A DNA stretch of 64,000 nucleotides from Yponomeuta sedellus (GCA_934045075.1 OW203749.1:3402304-3466303); one strand, 5' to 3'; shown: positions 20,077 through 30,512, counted from the first letter of the stretch. Notes: generated by a model from the sequence alone, not told the origin. Numbers and translations are program-made.

Positions 20077-22728
20077 TTAAATTTTTATTCCACTGTTCAT
20101 AATGAATTTATATAAGGGGGCGAAAAAGGTAGGATTGCTAAGTAGATTTGGAAGAAGAGTTGGTGTAGGGACACCCGTTTCGCAGCTGATTGTGTCAAGT
20201 TCCGTGATAAGTATTAATCTGTGCAATTTAAATTCTTGACAGTTGAGCACGAGATGGTTTAGGTCGGCGTTTTCAGTTCCACAGTAAATGCAGTTCGAAT
20301 CTTGGGCTAGGCTGAGTCTATAAAGGTGAGCTTGGGTTTGGCAGTGGCCGAATCTCATTCTGTTTAGGGTGGTTATGTATTTCCGGCAGTTTATGTCTTT
20401 TTTCCGATGGTACCAAGGTTGGGCGGGCGGGCTTCCTTGGATGTCTCTATACCAGCTTCCTTTCTCTTTACTGATCTCATTCCAGTAGTTGCACCATATT
20501 GCTTTCAGATTCTCATTCAGATGAACATGGAGATCAGTAAATGGCAATTTGAGGTCTGTAGAGTGATCCTCGTCAGGGTCCAGATTTGCAGCTCGATCGA
20601 CGACTTCATTTCCAGTGATACCCCGGTGAGCAGGTACCCACATTAACTTAACTACCTTACCACTAACTAACAAACTATTTAACAAATTCTTTATATTATA
20701 GATGAGATAATTTACATTATAACGAAGGCAGTTACCTTCTAAAGCTAATAATACACTGAGTGAGTCAGTAAATATAATTATATTACAAGTATCAATATTT
20801 TGAACGTAAATTAAAGCTTGATGGATAGCATAAGCTTCGGCGGTAAAAATGCTACATCTAGTGTCAATTTTAAAACATTTAGTTTTCTTTAACTGAGGGT
20901 CAAAAAATGCTGAGTTTACCCTATCAACTGTTTTAGAGCCATCAGTATAGATGGAATACAGATGATTATTTTCCAGGAAAGCAAGTAAATCTTGTTGGTT
21001 CGTAATGCATGGTTTATGTACAAAATTATTTTTCAATAGAATATCGAGATCCATCCTATAGAGGGGCCACAAATTATCCTGATGCAAATTTTTTGTTAAA
21101 TCATTCAAATGTAAAACTATTCTTAATAAGGTTGGTATGTTACCATTTAATATCTGATTAAAATTTGCATAAGGAGCCACTGAATTGCCCAATTCAGTGG
21201 CATGCATTGGTAAAATGTGATCTAAGACAACTCTATTATTTTTAGTTAACATTTTCAAACAGAACCTTTCAGCTAGCTGTAGACGTCTAAGATGTAAAGG
21301 GGGAATGCAAGCCTCACATTGCATTGCATTAATTGGAGTAGAGCACATAGCCCCTGTAATAATTCTCAAAGCTTTATTCTGAATAACTTCTAATTTCTTC
21401 AGCAAAGCAAGGCTTGCCCCCATATAAGCAATTGAGCTATAATCGAAATGGCTGCGCATAATGCTCTTATATAACATAGATAATATTTTTGGGTCAGACC
21501 CCCAATGTACTCCTGCCAGAGACCGAAGTATATTAAGGGCTTTGGAGGCGTTTTTGATGATATAATTTATGTGAGATTCAAATGTTAGCCTATGATCCAG
21601 CAATATACCAAGAAACTTCTTTTCTTTCAACCAAGGTATAGGGAGATTATTGTATTCTACCAAACTATTACAAGGAGAAAGCCTTTTGGAGAAAAGCATA
21701 GCTCCACTCTTTAATGGATTTATAACCAATTTGAGCTTATTAAAATAATAATTATGCACTTGAGAGAGGGCTAAATTTAAATTATTTACAGCTATATTTA
21801 CATCCTTATGTACAGAGTATATTAACAAATCATCTGCATACTGCAGGAATTGAACTCCAATCTGGGTCAGATATTTATTTATCTGAGATGTATAAATATT
21901 GTACAATAAAGGGGATATGGTTGCTCCTTGCATAGTACCTTTAAAAACTTGTCCTGGTCCGTGTAGTATGTTGTTAAATTTAACATACATAGTCCTATCA
22001 TAAAGAAAATGAAATATCCATTTACAGACATGTCCTGGCATACCAATCTCTGATAAAATTCCTGCCAATACAGATGGATCAACATTATCAAAAGCTCCCT
22101 GTACATCAAGAAATGCACATACGGTGGCTGATTGGCTGTGAAAGGAATTCCTGATGTCAGAGATGAGTGAAGTAAAGCTCTCTGTAGCACTACGACCCTT
22201 CCTGAAGCCGAATTGCTGCTCTGGTAAGATTTTATTCTGCTCTACGTAATGGTCTAATCTGGTTTTAAGCATAAACTCAAACAATTTACCTACACATGAG
22301 GATAAAGAAATTGGTCTATATGAATTAAAGTCATCACTAGACTTGTCTGGTTTCAATATAGGAATAACGCATTGTGTTTTCCAAGCTTCAGGAATGGACT
22401 GAGTCATCCACAATACATTGTACATTTCCAATAACGATTTTTGGGCATCAACATGCATGTTCCTAATAAGCTTGTAAGGAATGTCATCTAATCCTGGGGT
22501 TGTATCTTTTCTATATTTGATAGCAAATGTGAATTCTGCAAAGGAAAATGGTTCTGAAAGATGAGCACAATTACTATTCCCTGTGTTATTAAAGATTTCA
22601 TTTAATGAGTTTATGTCTATGTTTTTTTCAGGAGGAGACGGTGGAGCATATTTATCAATGAAGGCTGGAATCCATTCGTCGTTTTTGGGCATTTTGGGTA
22701 ATGTTTGAATCTTTTGATGTAATTCCAA
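20077..22728 (-). pseudogene. LINE ORF2, reverse transcriptase and RNase H part
   Basis: About 883 codons in the frame after the ORF2 frameshift. The reverse transcriptase domain includes QGATISPLLYN and the catalytic LQYADDLLIYS. A thumb region follows, then a type I RNase H with IYTDGSK, TAEAYAIHQAL, IFTDSLSVLLAL and VPAHRGITGNEVVDRAA, which carry the expected Asp, Glu, Asp and His/Asp positions. The end has a cysteine motif (CIYCGTENADLNHLVLNC), the CCHC typical of LINE C-termini. The protein would copy the element RNA at a nicked target. All key residues are present; only the frameshift breaks it. Confidence 0.9.
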
Positions 22729-23831
22729 ATAGTGCTTATAGGTGTATACCTGTTAAAAGATTCAACTAATTTAGTCCATCCGTATTTCTTCTTTTCTTTT
22801 AATAATCTTTTTTTAAAAGCATTTAATTTTTTATATTCAATGTAACTCGACATATTACCATTACTTCTATACATATTTAGAGCTTCTTTACTTTTATTAA
22901 CAGCATCTGAGCATTCATTGTCCCACCAAGGAACAGGCTTTTTAATGACAATGCTATTAGTTTTCCTTAGCTTTGGAATAGTGACATCTTTAATCTGATT
23001 AAGTTCTTCGCAAAAATCATTGTAAGTTTTGACTGGGTTACTACTGTCTATATTAAATTGCCCTAATATTCTCTCTGTTTCAGATGCATAAGCCTGCCAA
23101 TCTGCTTTATTATAAAGATATCGATCAGCGGAATTAGCAATATCGTATTTATGAATTGTGGTGTGAATTGTTATAACTGTTGGAAAATGATAGCTGCCCA
23201 TCGCATCATCATGAACTGTCCACTCGCAAAGAGGAGCAACAGAAGGACTGACAGAAGAAATATCAATTGCAGAAGGCATTTTAGAAGGACTACCTACAGT
23301 GGTAGGAAAACCAGTGTTTAATATACATAGATCATACTCATCGAGTGTGTTATAGATCTCATTACCGCGAGAGTTAGACCTCAAACACCCAAAAGCGACG
23401 TGATGAGCGTTGAGATCGCCCGAAAAAAGCATTGGTTTCGGTAACATATTCAAAATCTGTTTGAGTCTTCTGCACTGAAATCTACGGTTATCATTAGGAG
23501 GCGGTATATAACTACAGAGAATTGATAAATTACCAGCATTGGTTTGTAAGATTATTGCAGCAGAATGCATAAAATTGTAAAAAGGAACAGAGACAGTAGA
23601 GAATTTCAAATTGGATTTAATTAAAATTGCTACACCTCCTCGTCCATCTTTCCCGTCTTGTCGAATTATATTGTAATTAGGAATATTAAAAGTGCTATTG
23701 TTCCTAAGCCAAGTCTCATTTAAAAGACAAACGTCTACATCATTATTTAATAAAAATGAAATTAATAATGGCTTCTTGTTAATAACTCCTTCTACATTAA
23801 ACTGTACTATTGTAATAAATGATTTATCCAT
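22617..23831 (-). pseudogene. LINE ORF2, endonuclease part before the frameshift
   Basis: Begins MDKSFITIVQFNVEGVINKK and carries an AP-type endonuclease: LLNETWL, RGGVAILIKS, SGDLNAHHVAFG, and DISSVSPSVAPLCEWTVHDD toward its end. This nuclease nicks the target to prime reverse transcription. Its ATG overlaps the end of ORF1 by 8 bases (ATGGATAA), suggesting translational coupling. About 370 codons in, near an A-rich run around 22690, the frame shifts by one base; the reading continues in the frame of the downstream part. Confidence 0.88.
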
Positions 23832-24990
23832 TATTCTGTAGTGATTTAATCAACACTTCCTGCACAATGGAAGCATTGATTTTGGGCAAATTACCATTCG
23901 CCAATGTTACCAAAGCTCCTACCAAACCATTTAAGATGAAGTCGCTCTTGACTATTTCTTTGACTAAATTTGAATTTGAGATCACAAGTTGTGGAGGTTC
24001 TGTTACTATGGGTTTTGTGGGAGCCCTAGCAATCATTGGCGAAGGCTTGGCTTTCAGTGGAGGGAAGTTCGAGTTGTAGTTTTTGACAATATTGTCTTGT
24101 TTTTTGGCTGAAGCAGCAATTTTTGCATAGTTAGTCCTATTAACATGTTCTTCTAACTTGTTTTTTTTAACTGGACAGTCTCTGGAAATTGCCAAGTGAG
24201 GCCCTTGGCAGTTGATACATTTCAATTCATCCTCTTTGTCGCATTTTGTGAAGTGGTGCTCACCAGAGCAGATAGAGCACTTCTGCAGTCCTTTACAGAA
24301 CTTCGCTCCATGGTTAAATCTGAAGCACTTAAAGCACTGCAGAAGTGGTGCTCTGTACTCATTGACCTTAAATCTATACAGATCTAGGTATACATACTCC
24401 GGTAGTGTCTGTGACAAGAAAGTCACAGACACTGAACTGTACGGAACAATTTCTCCGTTGACCTTGCGGGTAAAGCGCCTTACGCCTACAATTTCAAATT
24501 CTGCTGCAAGTTTCTTAAACAGTTCTTCATTCGTGATACTTGTTGGAACGAAGCGAAGGACCCCAATAGTCTCTACAGACCTCGCGGGAATATAGGCTCT
24601 AAAGCCCTGTTTCTTCAGCAGTTCGTCATTCGTCAGGAAGTTGTTCGCATTGGAAGCTTGTCCAAAGCACACACCAATTTTATTAGCATTGATGCGCTTG
24701 ATGCCCACCACGCCCTTGACGTCATTTTTGAAGATCGTGTTTAGCTGGTCAGGGTTTTTATTACCAATTCTGCCATTTTCGGATTCAACAAAGACAATGA
24801 ATTCATCGCTCACCAAATTTTCCGCGTACAGCCGCCTGTAACCTGGTTTCAGATATGGCTTGAATCCATCATCCTGCTGCTGCTCGCCGTGATGTTCGCG
24901 TCCATGGTCCTCAGTTCGCCCCCTCTTTAATTTGGGAGGAGGTTCATCCTCGGAAAGCCCAGGGGGCTTTGCCCCCGGGCGATCTTTCAT
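23824..24990 (-). CDS. LINE ORF1, gag-like RNA-binding protein
   Basis: 388 codons, intact. A charged N-terminus (MKDRPGAKPPGLSEDEPPPK) is followed by an RNA-recognition-like middle (FVPTSITNEELFKKLAAEFE.. VGVRRF) and three CCHC knuckles: CFKCFRFNHGAKFC, CSICSGEHHFTKC and CINCQGPHLAISRDC. Such proteins coat the retrotransposon RNA. Its stop overlaps the ORF2 start. Confidence 0.9.
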   Translation of the reverse strand: MKDRPGAKPPGLSEDEPPPKLKRGRTEDHGREHHGEQQQDDGFKPYLKPGYRRLYAENLVSDEFIVFVESENGRIGNKNPDQLNTIFKNDVKGVVGIKRINANKIGVCFGQASNANNFLTNDELLKKQGFRAYIPARSVETIGVLRFVPTSITNEELFKKLAAEFEIVGVRRFTRKVNGEIVPYSSVSVTFLSQTLPEYVYLDLYRFKVNEYRAPLLQCFKCFRFNHGAKFCKGLQKCSICSGEHHFTKCDKEDELKCINCQGPHLAISRDCPVKKNKLEEHVNRTNYAKIAASAKKQDNIVKNYNSNFPPLKAKPSPMIARAPTKPIVTEPPQLVISNSNLVKEIVKSDFILNGLVGALVTLANGNLPKINASIVQEVLIKSLQNNG

Positions 24991-25721
24991 CTCGCCGAAC
25001 CTAACGACGATGTTTTAAATACTTTTAGCGTAAGTTTATCGAGTTTTAACAATTTTCAGAAATATTTTTGAGAAATTTTCAAAAAACGCGCCTATCCTCT
25101 TCAAAAGCCCCTCATACGTTTTATGTTGTACGCACAGATTATTATTTGTGATAACCTAAACATCTCTTATTAGTCTGTGATCTAAGCAAAACTATGTTTC
25201 GAAACTGTTGAAATTAAAAAGTTTTGAAGTATTTTTACTTTGTTCGTTACATACGTACGTGAATTGTCTCTTAACTAATGGCTAGCCCGTGCATTGAGCA
25301 TTTTTGTAAAAACATAGGAACTCACCGTTTTCCTAAATGATGTAAATTTTGACATATTATATGACGTCAGCACCATCTATCGGTCACGTGCGGTACTGTT
25401 TTTTGTTTTTAATGGTGCTTTGAAAAGCCCTCATTGTCCTCAGCACCGGTTAGTGCAACAAAAATAATATAATTCTAAGAGTACTGTTAAATGGTTTTTT
25501 TTTTCATGAAAACAAAGTCATCTACAATAATATAATATTCCCTCCATGTGGCATACCTTCGACGCTCTCTATAACTTACTACGTATACCTAAGCATCTTT
25601 TAGAATAAAGTTCTTTACGTAAACAACGGTAAAAACTCACCAACATTGATGTGTTAAAGTTATAAAACTGGAAACCCAAAAGTTTATTATATTCTTTTCA
25701 ATGCCCGTGCTAAGGACAATT

Positions 25722-25862
25722 TAAAAACCTGTTTAGAGGCTAATACAGAGAGTATTGCAAAGAGGTTTGAAATTTCACTGATGTCGGTGGCCGCCCATTA
25801 GCTCAGTGTTCCAAATCCCGGCCTGGGTGGAATTTTTAGCCTCTAAATAGGTTTTTAAAATA
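25722..25862 (+). mobile_element. SINE-B copy lacking the anticodon arm, with TIRs
   Basis: Starts AAAAACCTGTTTAGAGGCTA and ends TTAGCCTCTAAATAGGTTTTT, an inverted repeat of about 20 bases. The tRNA-like part jumps from CATTAGCTCAGT to GTTCCAAATCCC, losing the anticodon arm. Confidence 0.7.
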
Positions 25863-25875
25863 AAGCTTTTATTAA

Positions 25876-26943
25876 CCTCCTGAGACCCTGAGACCTCACA
25901 CGATGACATAGACTTCTAAAAAATCATGAACGAACTCATAAACACATATTTGAATTTCGCGGTGTTTGGGGCATGGACGAGATGTTGCCACACCTGAATC
26001 AATATTATTTTTTGTGGTTTCTTTATGCAATTCTGTCATGGCGACGGTAAAACTATAGATGAAGGAGCCATCATGCCGCGCGGTGAGTTTCTATATTTTT
26101 TATCCAAATATTTCGATAAAAATTAACTTTTTTTTTGTTGTTTTTTGTACAAAACCGTTAGAGGTAATATGTAGGTATATTTGGAAACCAATATTTCATA
26201 CAAATCATCAATTTTGGCTTTGTGGGGTAGCTTTTCTTTTTTATGTCCTCATATGATCACTTTCGTTCTCAACACAACTCTTGGGATGCTTATACGCGCT
26301 CACAGATGACACTCGTTCTAAAGATTGGTGTTGTTTTTAGGTTTGCAAGATGATATTTTCCATTGCCTGAATGAATCTGATGGTGAAACTTTATCAGACA
26401 GCGAAAATGAACTGGTTCTACCTACTCATTTTAGTAGAAATTCCAGTTCGGATGACGAAAAAAATTAAACCGATACTGAAACAATTCAAGAAACACAGAT
26501 CTTCCAGCAAAAAAGGCAGGACAAGAGTTTTTTAGAACCAATTAGGTACTAGAATGTAGAATTGCTTAGATAATTTGTTGATCTCAATGTGATTTTCTAT
26601 TAGAAGTAAGTAATCATACTAAAAAATTCTGATTTTTATGATTATAGCTGTAAGGAAATAAAAGACTTTTGAAAACTAAAGTTTTGGATGTTGATTTCAA
26701 TAATTATATAAAGTGTTTTATTCTACTCACACCCTAATTACGAATAACTTTGTATGAACTCTTTACTTCCTCATACGAGAACTGACGCATAGCGTACTCA
26801 TATGAGGACATTAGATAAATAGAGAGGGGGAGAGGGGGGATTTTTAAAATTATTTTTCCGGGTATCACACTTTTATAACCTTTCAGAAAATAGTGTGGTA
26901 TGTTTTGACATTTTTGAAATTAATTGGTCTAGGACTCAGGAGG
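25876..26943 (+). mobile_element. piggyBac-like element, decayed
   Basis: The ends CCTCCTGAGACC and ..AGGACTCAGGAGG are inverted repeats with TTAA on both sides (25872-25875, 26944-26947), the signature target of piggyBac. It is 1068 bases long and holds only the first part of a transposase. Confidence 0.85.
26073..26468 (+). pseudogene. piggyBac-like transposase N-terminus, two exons, truncated
   Basis: Exon 1 (26073-26082, ATGCCGCGCG) ends at GTGAGT. Exon 2 starts at 26341 after TTGTTTTTAG, and the split codon joins cleanly as MPRG followed by LQDDIFHCLNESDGETLSDS. This acidic start is typical of piggyBac transposases. The frame stops at 26466 and then continues for some 25 codons (TDTETIQETQIF..), so the stop is a lesion. 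The DDD catalytic core is missing. Confidence 0.65.
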
Positions 26944-27039
26944 TTAAACTATCTTCCATTGACTATACGCACGTCAGTGGCGCGCGCTGGCCACCGCATC
27001 TCTTCGGGAAAAGTGAACACAATCATTCGGTGTTTTCTC

Positions 27040-27145
27040 TATTACACTTTTCAATAACGGAGCTACGCGCAATATTACACTTTCCACGGCGAGGGATAAT
27101 AATTTTTCGTAGTTCCGTTATTGAAAAGTGTAATATTGCGATAAG
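27040..27145. repeat. Inverted repeat, 27-bp arms
   Basis: ATTACACTTTTCAATAACGG with its following seven bases recurs inverted (CGTAGTTCCGTTATTGAAAA..) about 45 bases later, with one mismatch in the stem. It is the likely core of a small fold-back element. Confidence 0.7.
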
Positions 27146-27514
27146 TAAATTTATATTAGGGCGTGAGTGACCCATATCATTTTACAGCTCCTAAGAAATC
27201 GGAAGTCAATAATTCTTTTCAACGTAAAGAATTTACATTCTGTTCGGCTGAATGTCAATTTACTATGTCAGCCGCTGCCTTCGGTAGTCGAGAAAAAGGC
27301 AGCGGAAAAAATCATCCACACCGATCATCCTTGCTGAAATCATCTTAAACCTAACACGTCAGTTGCTTCCTACACGTTAGGATTTCATAATTGCCAACAA
27401 ATACTCTAAATCCATCATTTCTACAATCATCTTAAACTCATATAGATAGGCTCTGATAATAGAACAGCCTATGTGATAAGATCCCATGATTGCCATCAAC
27501 ATCACACGTAACAT
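27146..27514. other. No gene seen; LINE-A-like fragment
   Basis: Near 27220-27250 a piece (AAAGAATTTACATTCTGTTC) resembles the reverse complement of the LINE-A 3' region. Nothing else was recognised. Confidence 0.4.
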
Positions 27515-27600
27515 AATATCACACCTGTATCGCAGAGGGGAGACCAGGAACCTTTGCCTTACCAGGATCATAACAGATCACTTTCGCTTCATCAACGTTC
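27515..27600 (-). mobile_element. LINE-X C-terminal fragment
   Basis: Diverged copy of the CACGCCTGTATCCCAGAG.. to ..GACAGATCACCTTCG segment of LINE-X. It adjoins the 48-bp minisatellite, whose unit (..CATCAACGTTCAT..) may have grown from the LINE-X continuation. Confidence 0.6.
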
Positions 27601-27998
27601 ATTAGTCTTTACTTAGAACGTCGAAACGTTAGTTAATTCTTCATGATCTTCATCAGTAACTTTGAACGTGGAAACGTTAGTTAATTCTTCATGATCTTCA
27701 TCAGTAACTTTGAACGTGGAAACGTTAGTTAATTCTTCATGATCATTATCAGCAACTTTGAACGTGGAAACGTTAGTTAATTCTTCATGATCTTCATTAG
27801 TAACTTTGAACGTGGAAACGTTAGTTAATTCTTCATGATCATTATCAGTAACTTTGAACGTGGAAACGTTAGTTAATTCTTCATGATCTTCATCAGTACC
27901 TAACTTTCAACGTCGAAACGTTAGTTAATTCTTCATGATCTTCATCAGTACCTACCTAACTTTCAACGTTGAAACGTTAGTTAATTCTTCATGATCAT
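27601..27998. repeat. 48-bp minisatellite
   Basis: About eight units of GTTAGTTAATTCTTCATGAT plus CTTCATCAGTAACTTTGAAC and GTGGAAAC. The first and last two units have GTCGAAAC or GTTGAAAC. Units with CATTATCAG and CTTCATCAG alternate in the middle, implying duplication of pairs. Confidence 0.93.
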
Positions 27999-28004
27999 CA
28001 TCAT

Positions 28005-28155
28005 AATCAGCCGGTTTCAGTCCACTGCTGGACATAGGCCTCTCCCAAGACACGCCACTGAGTAAAATCTTCGGCTCTCCTCTTCCTGTCACTGCCCACC
28101 GCTTTGCGAATGGCGTCACTCCACCTAGTTGGTGAGTCTCTAGAAGGCATAGTTG
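28005..28155 (-). mobile_element. RTE-like LINE 3' fragment, second subfamily
   Basis: CAGTCCACTGCTGGACATAG followed by GCCTCTCCC is the reverse complement of a widespread lepidopteran RTE-type C-terminus. The upstream coding part is degraded. Confidence 0.6.
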
Positions 28156-28179
28156 TTCAATAGAGACATATTATTAGAC

Positions 28180-28400
28180 CGGTAATATCGGTAGTCTAGC
28201 AGCCAATCGCATTGCAATGGTACAACCAGTGCTACTAAACTCGGCGCCTCGCGCGTTCATCTTCGCGTGAGATGCCTATTTAATTTGCGCTGGTCATATC
28301 CCTGGAATGACATGTTACTGCTATTGCTTAGTAGACTCCCAAATAGAGGTAAATAACAACCATTGTGGTGCTTACATCATTCTATTGAAAAACGAAGTAA
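28180..28400 (-). repeat. Repeat X, uninterrupted copy
   Basis: Reverse complement of 16070-16197 plus 16625-16745; it provides the empty site for the LINE-A at 16198. It directly abuts the pseudo-exon at 28408. Confidence 0.65.
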
Positions 28401-28407
28401 GTATTAT

Positions 28408-28612
28408 TCAGACGCTAATTCTTAGTTTTAATCCTTTGGCATATAAATTTTCAGTCGCTTGGCATTAGACATAGAGCAGCTGGAACCCTCTTCACTTCGT
28501 TTGTGATATTCATATTAAAATCATCCTCAAATGCAATTCTATTAACTAGTGCACAAGAATTGCACTTAACCGCAGCAGAATTAGCTTGATCTAGGGTTGA
28601 ATTGATCCCTTC
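28408..28612 (-). pseudogene. Decayed partial copy of terminal exon B
   Basis: About 205 bases align with the last ~250 bases of terminal exon B (30667-30895) at roughly 90% identity, including the stop region. Changes include a 12-base insertion (TTCAACCCTAGA-like), an ATGAAT insertion, a deletion of about 45 bases around ALNKSLVEVSKGRP, and frameshifts. The half finger and cysteine part are absent, so it cannot act as a terminal exon. Confidence 0.82.
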
Positions 28613-28839
28613 CTTTTTAGACTCTAGGGCCTGGTCATGTATATGTTGCTTACCTATATGTATTTAATTGTATATGTATTTATTTTTTAGGTATTTATGT
28701 ACATTATTATTTAAATATTTGTACATTATATCGTAGGTAATAAGTAATTATATTCTTGCACTCTTTTGCTGTTTGTTAACAATATATTTTCTATTTAATT
28801 ATTTATGTACCTACATGCACCACGTACCGACTATATTCT

Positions 28840-28990
28840 TCATGCAATCCACTCCATCCAAAGGTGGTCTGGAAGAGATCGCTCTTAGCGACAAGACCGC
28901 CAATTGTGTAACATTACGTAGATTTTAGAATCATGGTTGTAATATTTTTTTGGTTGTGCAATAAAGTGTTCTCTATCTATCTATCTACCT
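28840..28990 (+). mobile_element. LINE 3' UTR with CTAT tail
   Basis: The segment GGTCTGGAAGAGATCGCTCT.. ..GACAAGACCGCC.. ..GTGCAATAAAGTGTTCTCTA ends in a CTATC repeat. The same 3' UTR occurs at 42640 and 43110. It is known as a common LINE tail in Lepidoptera; the clade is left open. Confidence 0.65.
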
Positions 28991-29249
28991 GGTCACAGGG
29001 CGTCCTACGCTGCGTTTCCCGATTCGCGGTCTCCACTCTAGAACCAGTCTACCCCAACGGATATGACCCGCCCACTACCACATCAGTTTGCTAATGCTTT
29101 GAGCTACGTCGACCACTAGTTGATTTTCTCTCAAAAATAAGAAAAATACTAACGCTGCGGCTAGACACACTAACATGTAACCGTTCACGAGCAGAACGCA
29201 GGGTCAGCCATTACCAGTCTCAACCATTTTTTTGCTTATGTAAGCGATT

Positions 29250-29349
29250 AACCCCCGGACTTGGCCCCCGTGGTGGAGTATGGCCTAACCTTCCTGCGAT
29301 GTAGGAAGAGACCCGTGCCCCAGCAGTGGGGACATATAAGGGTTGATAA
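29250..29349 (+). mobile_element. SINE-A 3' end fragment
   Basis: Last 100 bases of SINE-A, from CCCGGACTTGGCCCCCGTGG to AGGGTTGATA. Confidence 0.85.
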
Positions 29350-29389
29350 CTTAAGCGATTAATACGAATTAATACGCAATTAAGTTTGA

Positions 29390-29610
29390 CTTTTCGCAGA
29401 TCTTCTTCCCGCCTGGTCGGAGGGCGTCCTTCACTACTTTTGCCGAGTCGCGGTATCCACTCAAGAACACGTTTACTCCTCTTCCGACGAGGTTGGATGA
29501 CGTTCTGCGAAAAACTGCAGATAGATGCTGGATGCGACAATCTGAAGACAGGGCGCTATGGCGCTCATTAGGGGAGGGCTATGTCCAGCAGTGGATTAGT
29601 ATAGCCTGAT
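29390..29610 (+). mobile_element. RTE-like LINE C-terminus
   Basis: Encodes ..RLDDVLRKTADRCWMRQSED then RALWRSLGEGYVQQWISIA and stop on the plus strand, followed by a GATGATGATG tail. This is the C-terminal end of an RTE-type reverse transcriptase. Confidence 0.8.
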
Positions 29611-29750
29611 AAAGATGATGATGATGTTTGAATTATAATAGATTGTTTTACATTCCCGAAACGTTTCAGATGTCTGCTAAAGCGCGCGCGGCAATCGCTT
29701 TGACTATGTTCAAACTCAAGAACACAAATTTAAAATACTATTAGGTGATA

Positions 29751-30113
29751 GAAGCGCTCGTGGCCTAGGCGGACCGAGTGATTGGAATCAATCACTTGAG
29801 TTAAGCAACAACAGGCGCGGCCAGGTATAAGATGGGGGACCGTCCCGTGACTACCACTAGTGGCATTTTTCCGAGCGCTTCCGTGCTTCGCAAAGCACGT
29901 TAAGTCTTTGGTGCCGGTCATATAATAACAGTCGTTAAACCATGTCAGAGGCCTTATGGGCGGCTTGATAACTTCTGACAGTAAGGCTCGCCACTGTCTT
30001 ACAATCCTCCGCCAACCCGGACTTGGTCCCCGTGGTGGAGTATGGCCTAACATTCCTGCGATGCAGAAAAAGACCCGTGCCCCAGCAGTGGGGACATACA
30101 AGGGTTGATAATC
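29751..30113 (+). mobile_element. SINE-A, full-length 5S-derived SINE with TSD
   Basis: A full copy of about 360 bases flanked by the direct repeat AGGTGATA (29743-29750, 30114-30121). The head GTTAAGCAACAACAGGCGCG..GATGGGGGACCG closely resembles the internal promoter region of 5S rRNA (box A through box C, GATGGGTGACCG). The body follows and the 3' end is ..AAGGGTTGATAATC. A 5S-derived head places it with the SINE3 class. The many other copies in the window are mostly 5'-truncated. Confidence 0.85.
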
Positions 30114-30273
30114 AGGTGATATAAGTAGTAGGTAAAAAAGAAACGATGTTTTGAAGTAAGTAACACATTAATTTATTCATAATTTTTCATGAATTAAAAA
30201 CAGACATAACATTCAGTGGTAAAAACGTAGGCAATAAAAATATAATAAACAACCACAAAAAATATTGTACAAG

Positions 30274-30410
30274 TCTGTTAGCTTTTAGAATATACCTCGG
30301 CTACTATCGGACAGAACCGATTATATTGCAGTAAGGTAAGGTTTATTTTGTATTGTTATTTATAACTTCACATCACTTTTCAAAACAGTGAAGAAAAGTT
30401 TGATACATTA
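30274..30410 (+). mobile_element. TA-target MITE, left part
   Basis: Begins AGTCTGTTAGCTTTTAGAAT followed by ATACCTCGG, as the left end of the element at 36314. It then matches inverted pieces of the copy at 10488 (CTTTTCAAAACAGTGAAGAA). Confidence 0.55.
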
Positions 30411-30424
30411 ATTCATAAATAGCA

Positions 30425-30512
30425 GTTGCATAACATAACATTTACATGCAGGCACATGCATTGCTTCTGGCCCCAAACTAGGATACCCTGTGTCGTGGGA
30501 GCCAGAAACAAC
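30425..30512 (-). mobile_element. SINE-D 3' tail
   Basis: Reverse complement of the SINE-D end (..CACGACACAGGGTATCCTAG.. to ..GTATGTAAATG), truncated before the tRNA-like head. Confidence 0.7.

Larger units (their letters stand above)
19921..25111 (-). mobile_element. Near-complete LINE with RNase H, I/LOA-like
   Basis: A non-LTR retrotransposon of about 5.2 kb with 5' leader, ORF1, an overlapping ORF2 (endonuclease, reverse transcriptase, RNase H), a short 3' UTR with AATAAA-like signal and a poly(A) tail of about 16. The target TCATACGTT is duplicated at 19912-19920 and 25112-25120. The copy at 55380 shows the uninterrupted MITE around the site. An RNase H domain after the reverse transcriptase points to the I/LOA/R1 group rather than classical jockey; that is an inference from domain order. 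One frameshift in ORF2 is the only clear lesion. Confidence 0.88.
19832..25433. mobile_element. TGAGGGC MITE, split by a LINE
   Basis: The ends TGAGGGCTTTTCAATGACAG and ..GCTTTGAAAAGCCCTCA are inverted repeats. The interior (AGATGGCGCTGCAAGG.. and ..ATGTTGTACGCACAGATTATTA) matches the copy at 55380-57276. Without the LINE it would be about 400 bases. It sits inside a SINE-B copy. No transposase is present. Confidence 0.7.

Noticed and set aside
29790..29850. 5S rRNA gene
   Set aside because: Only the promoter-like middle resembles 5S; the ends do not, and the segment is the head of a dispersed SINE.
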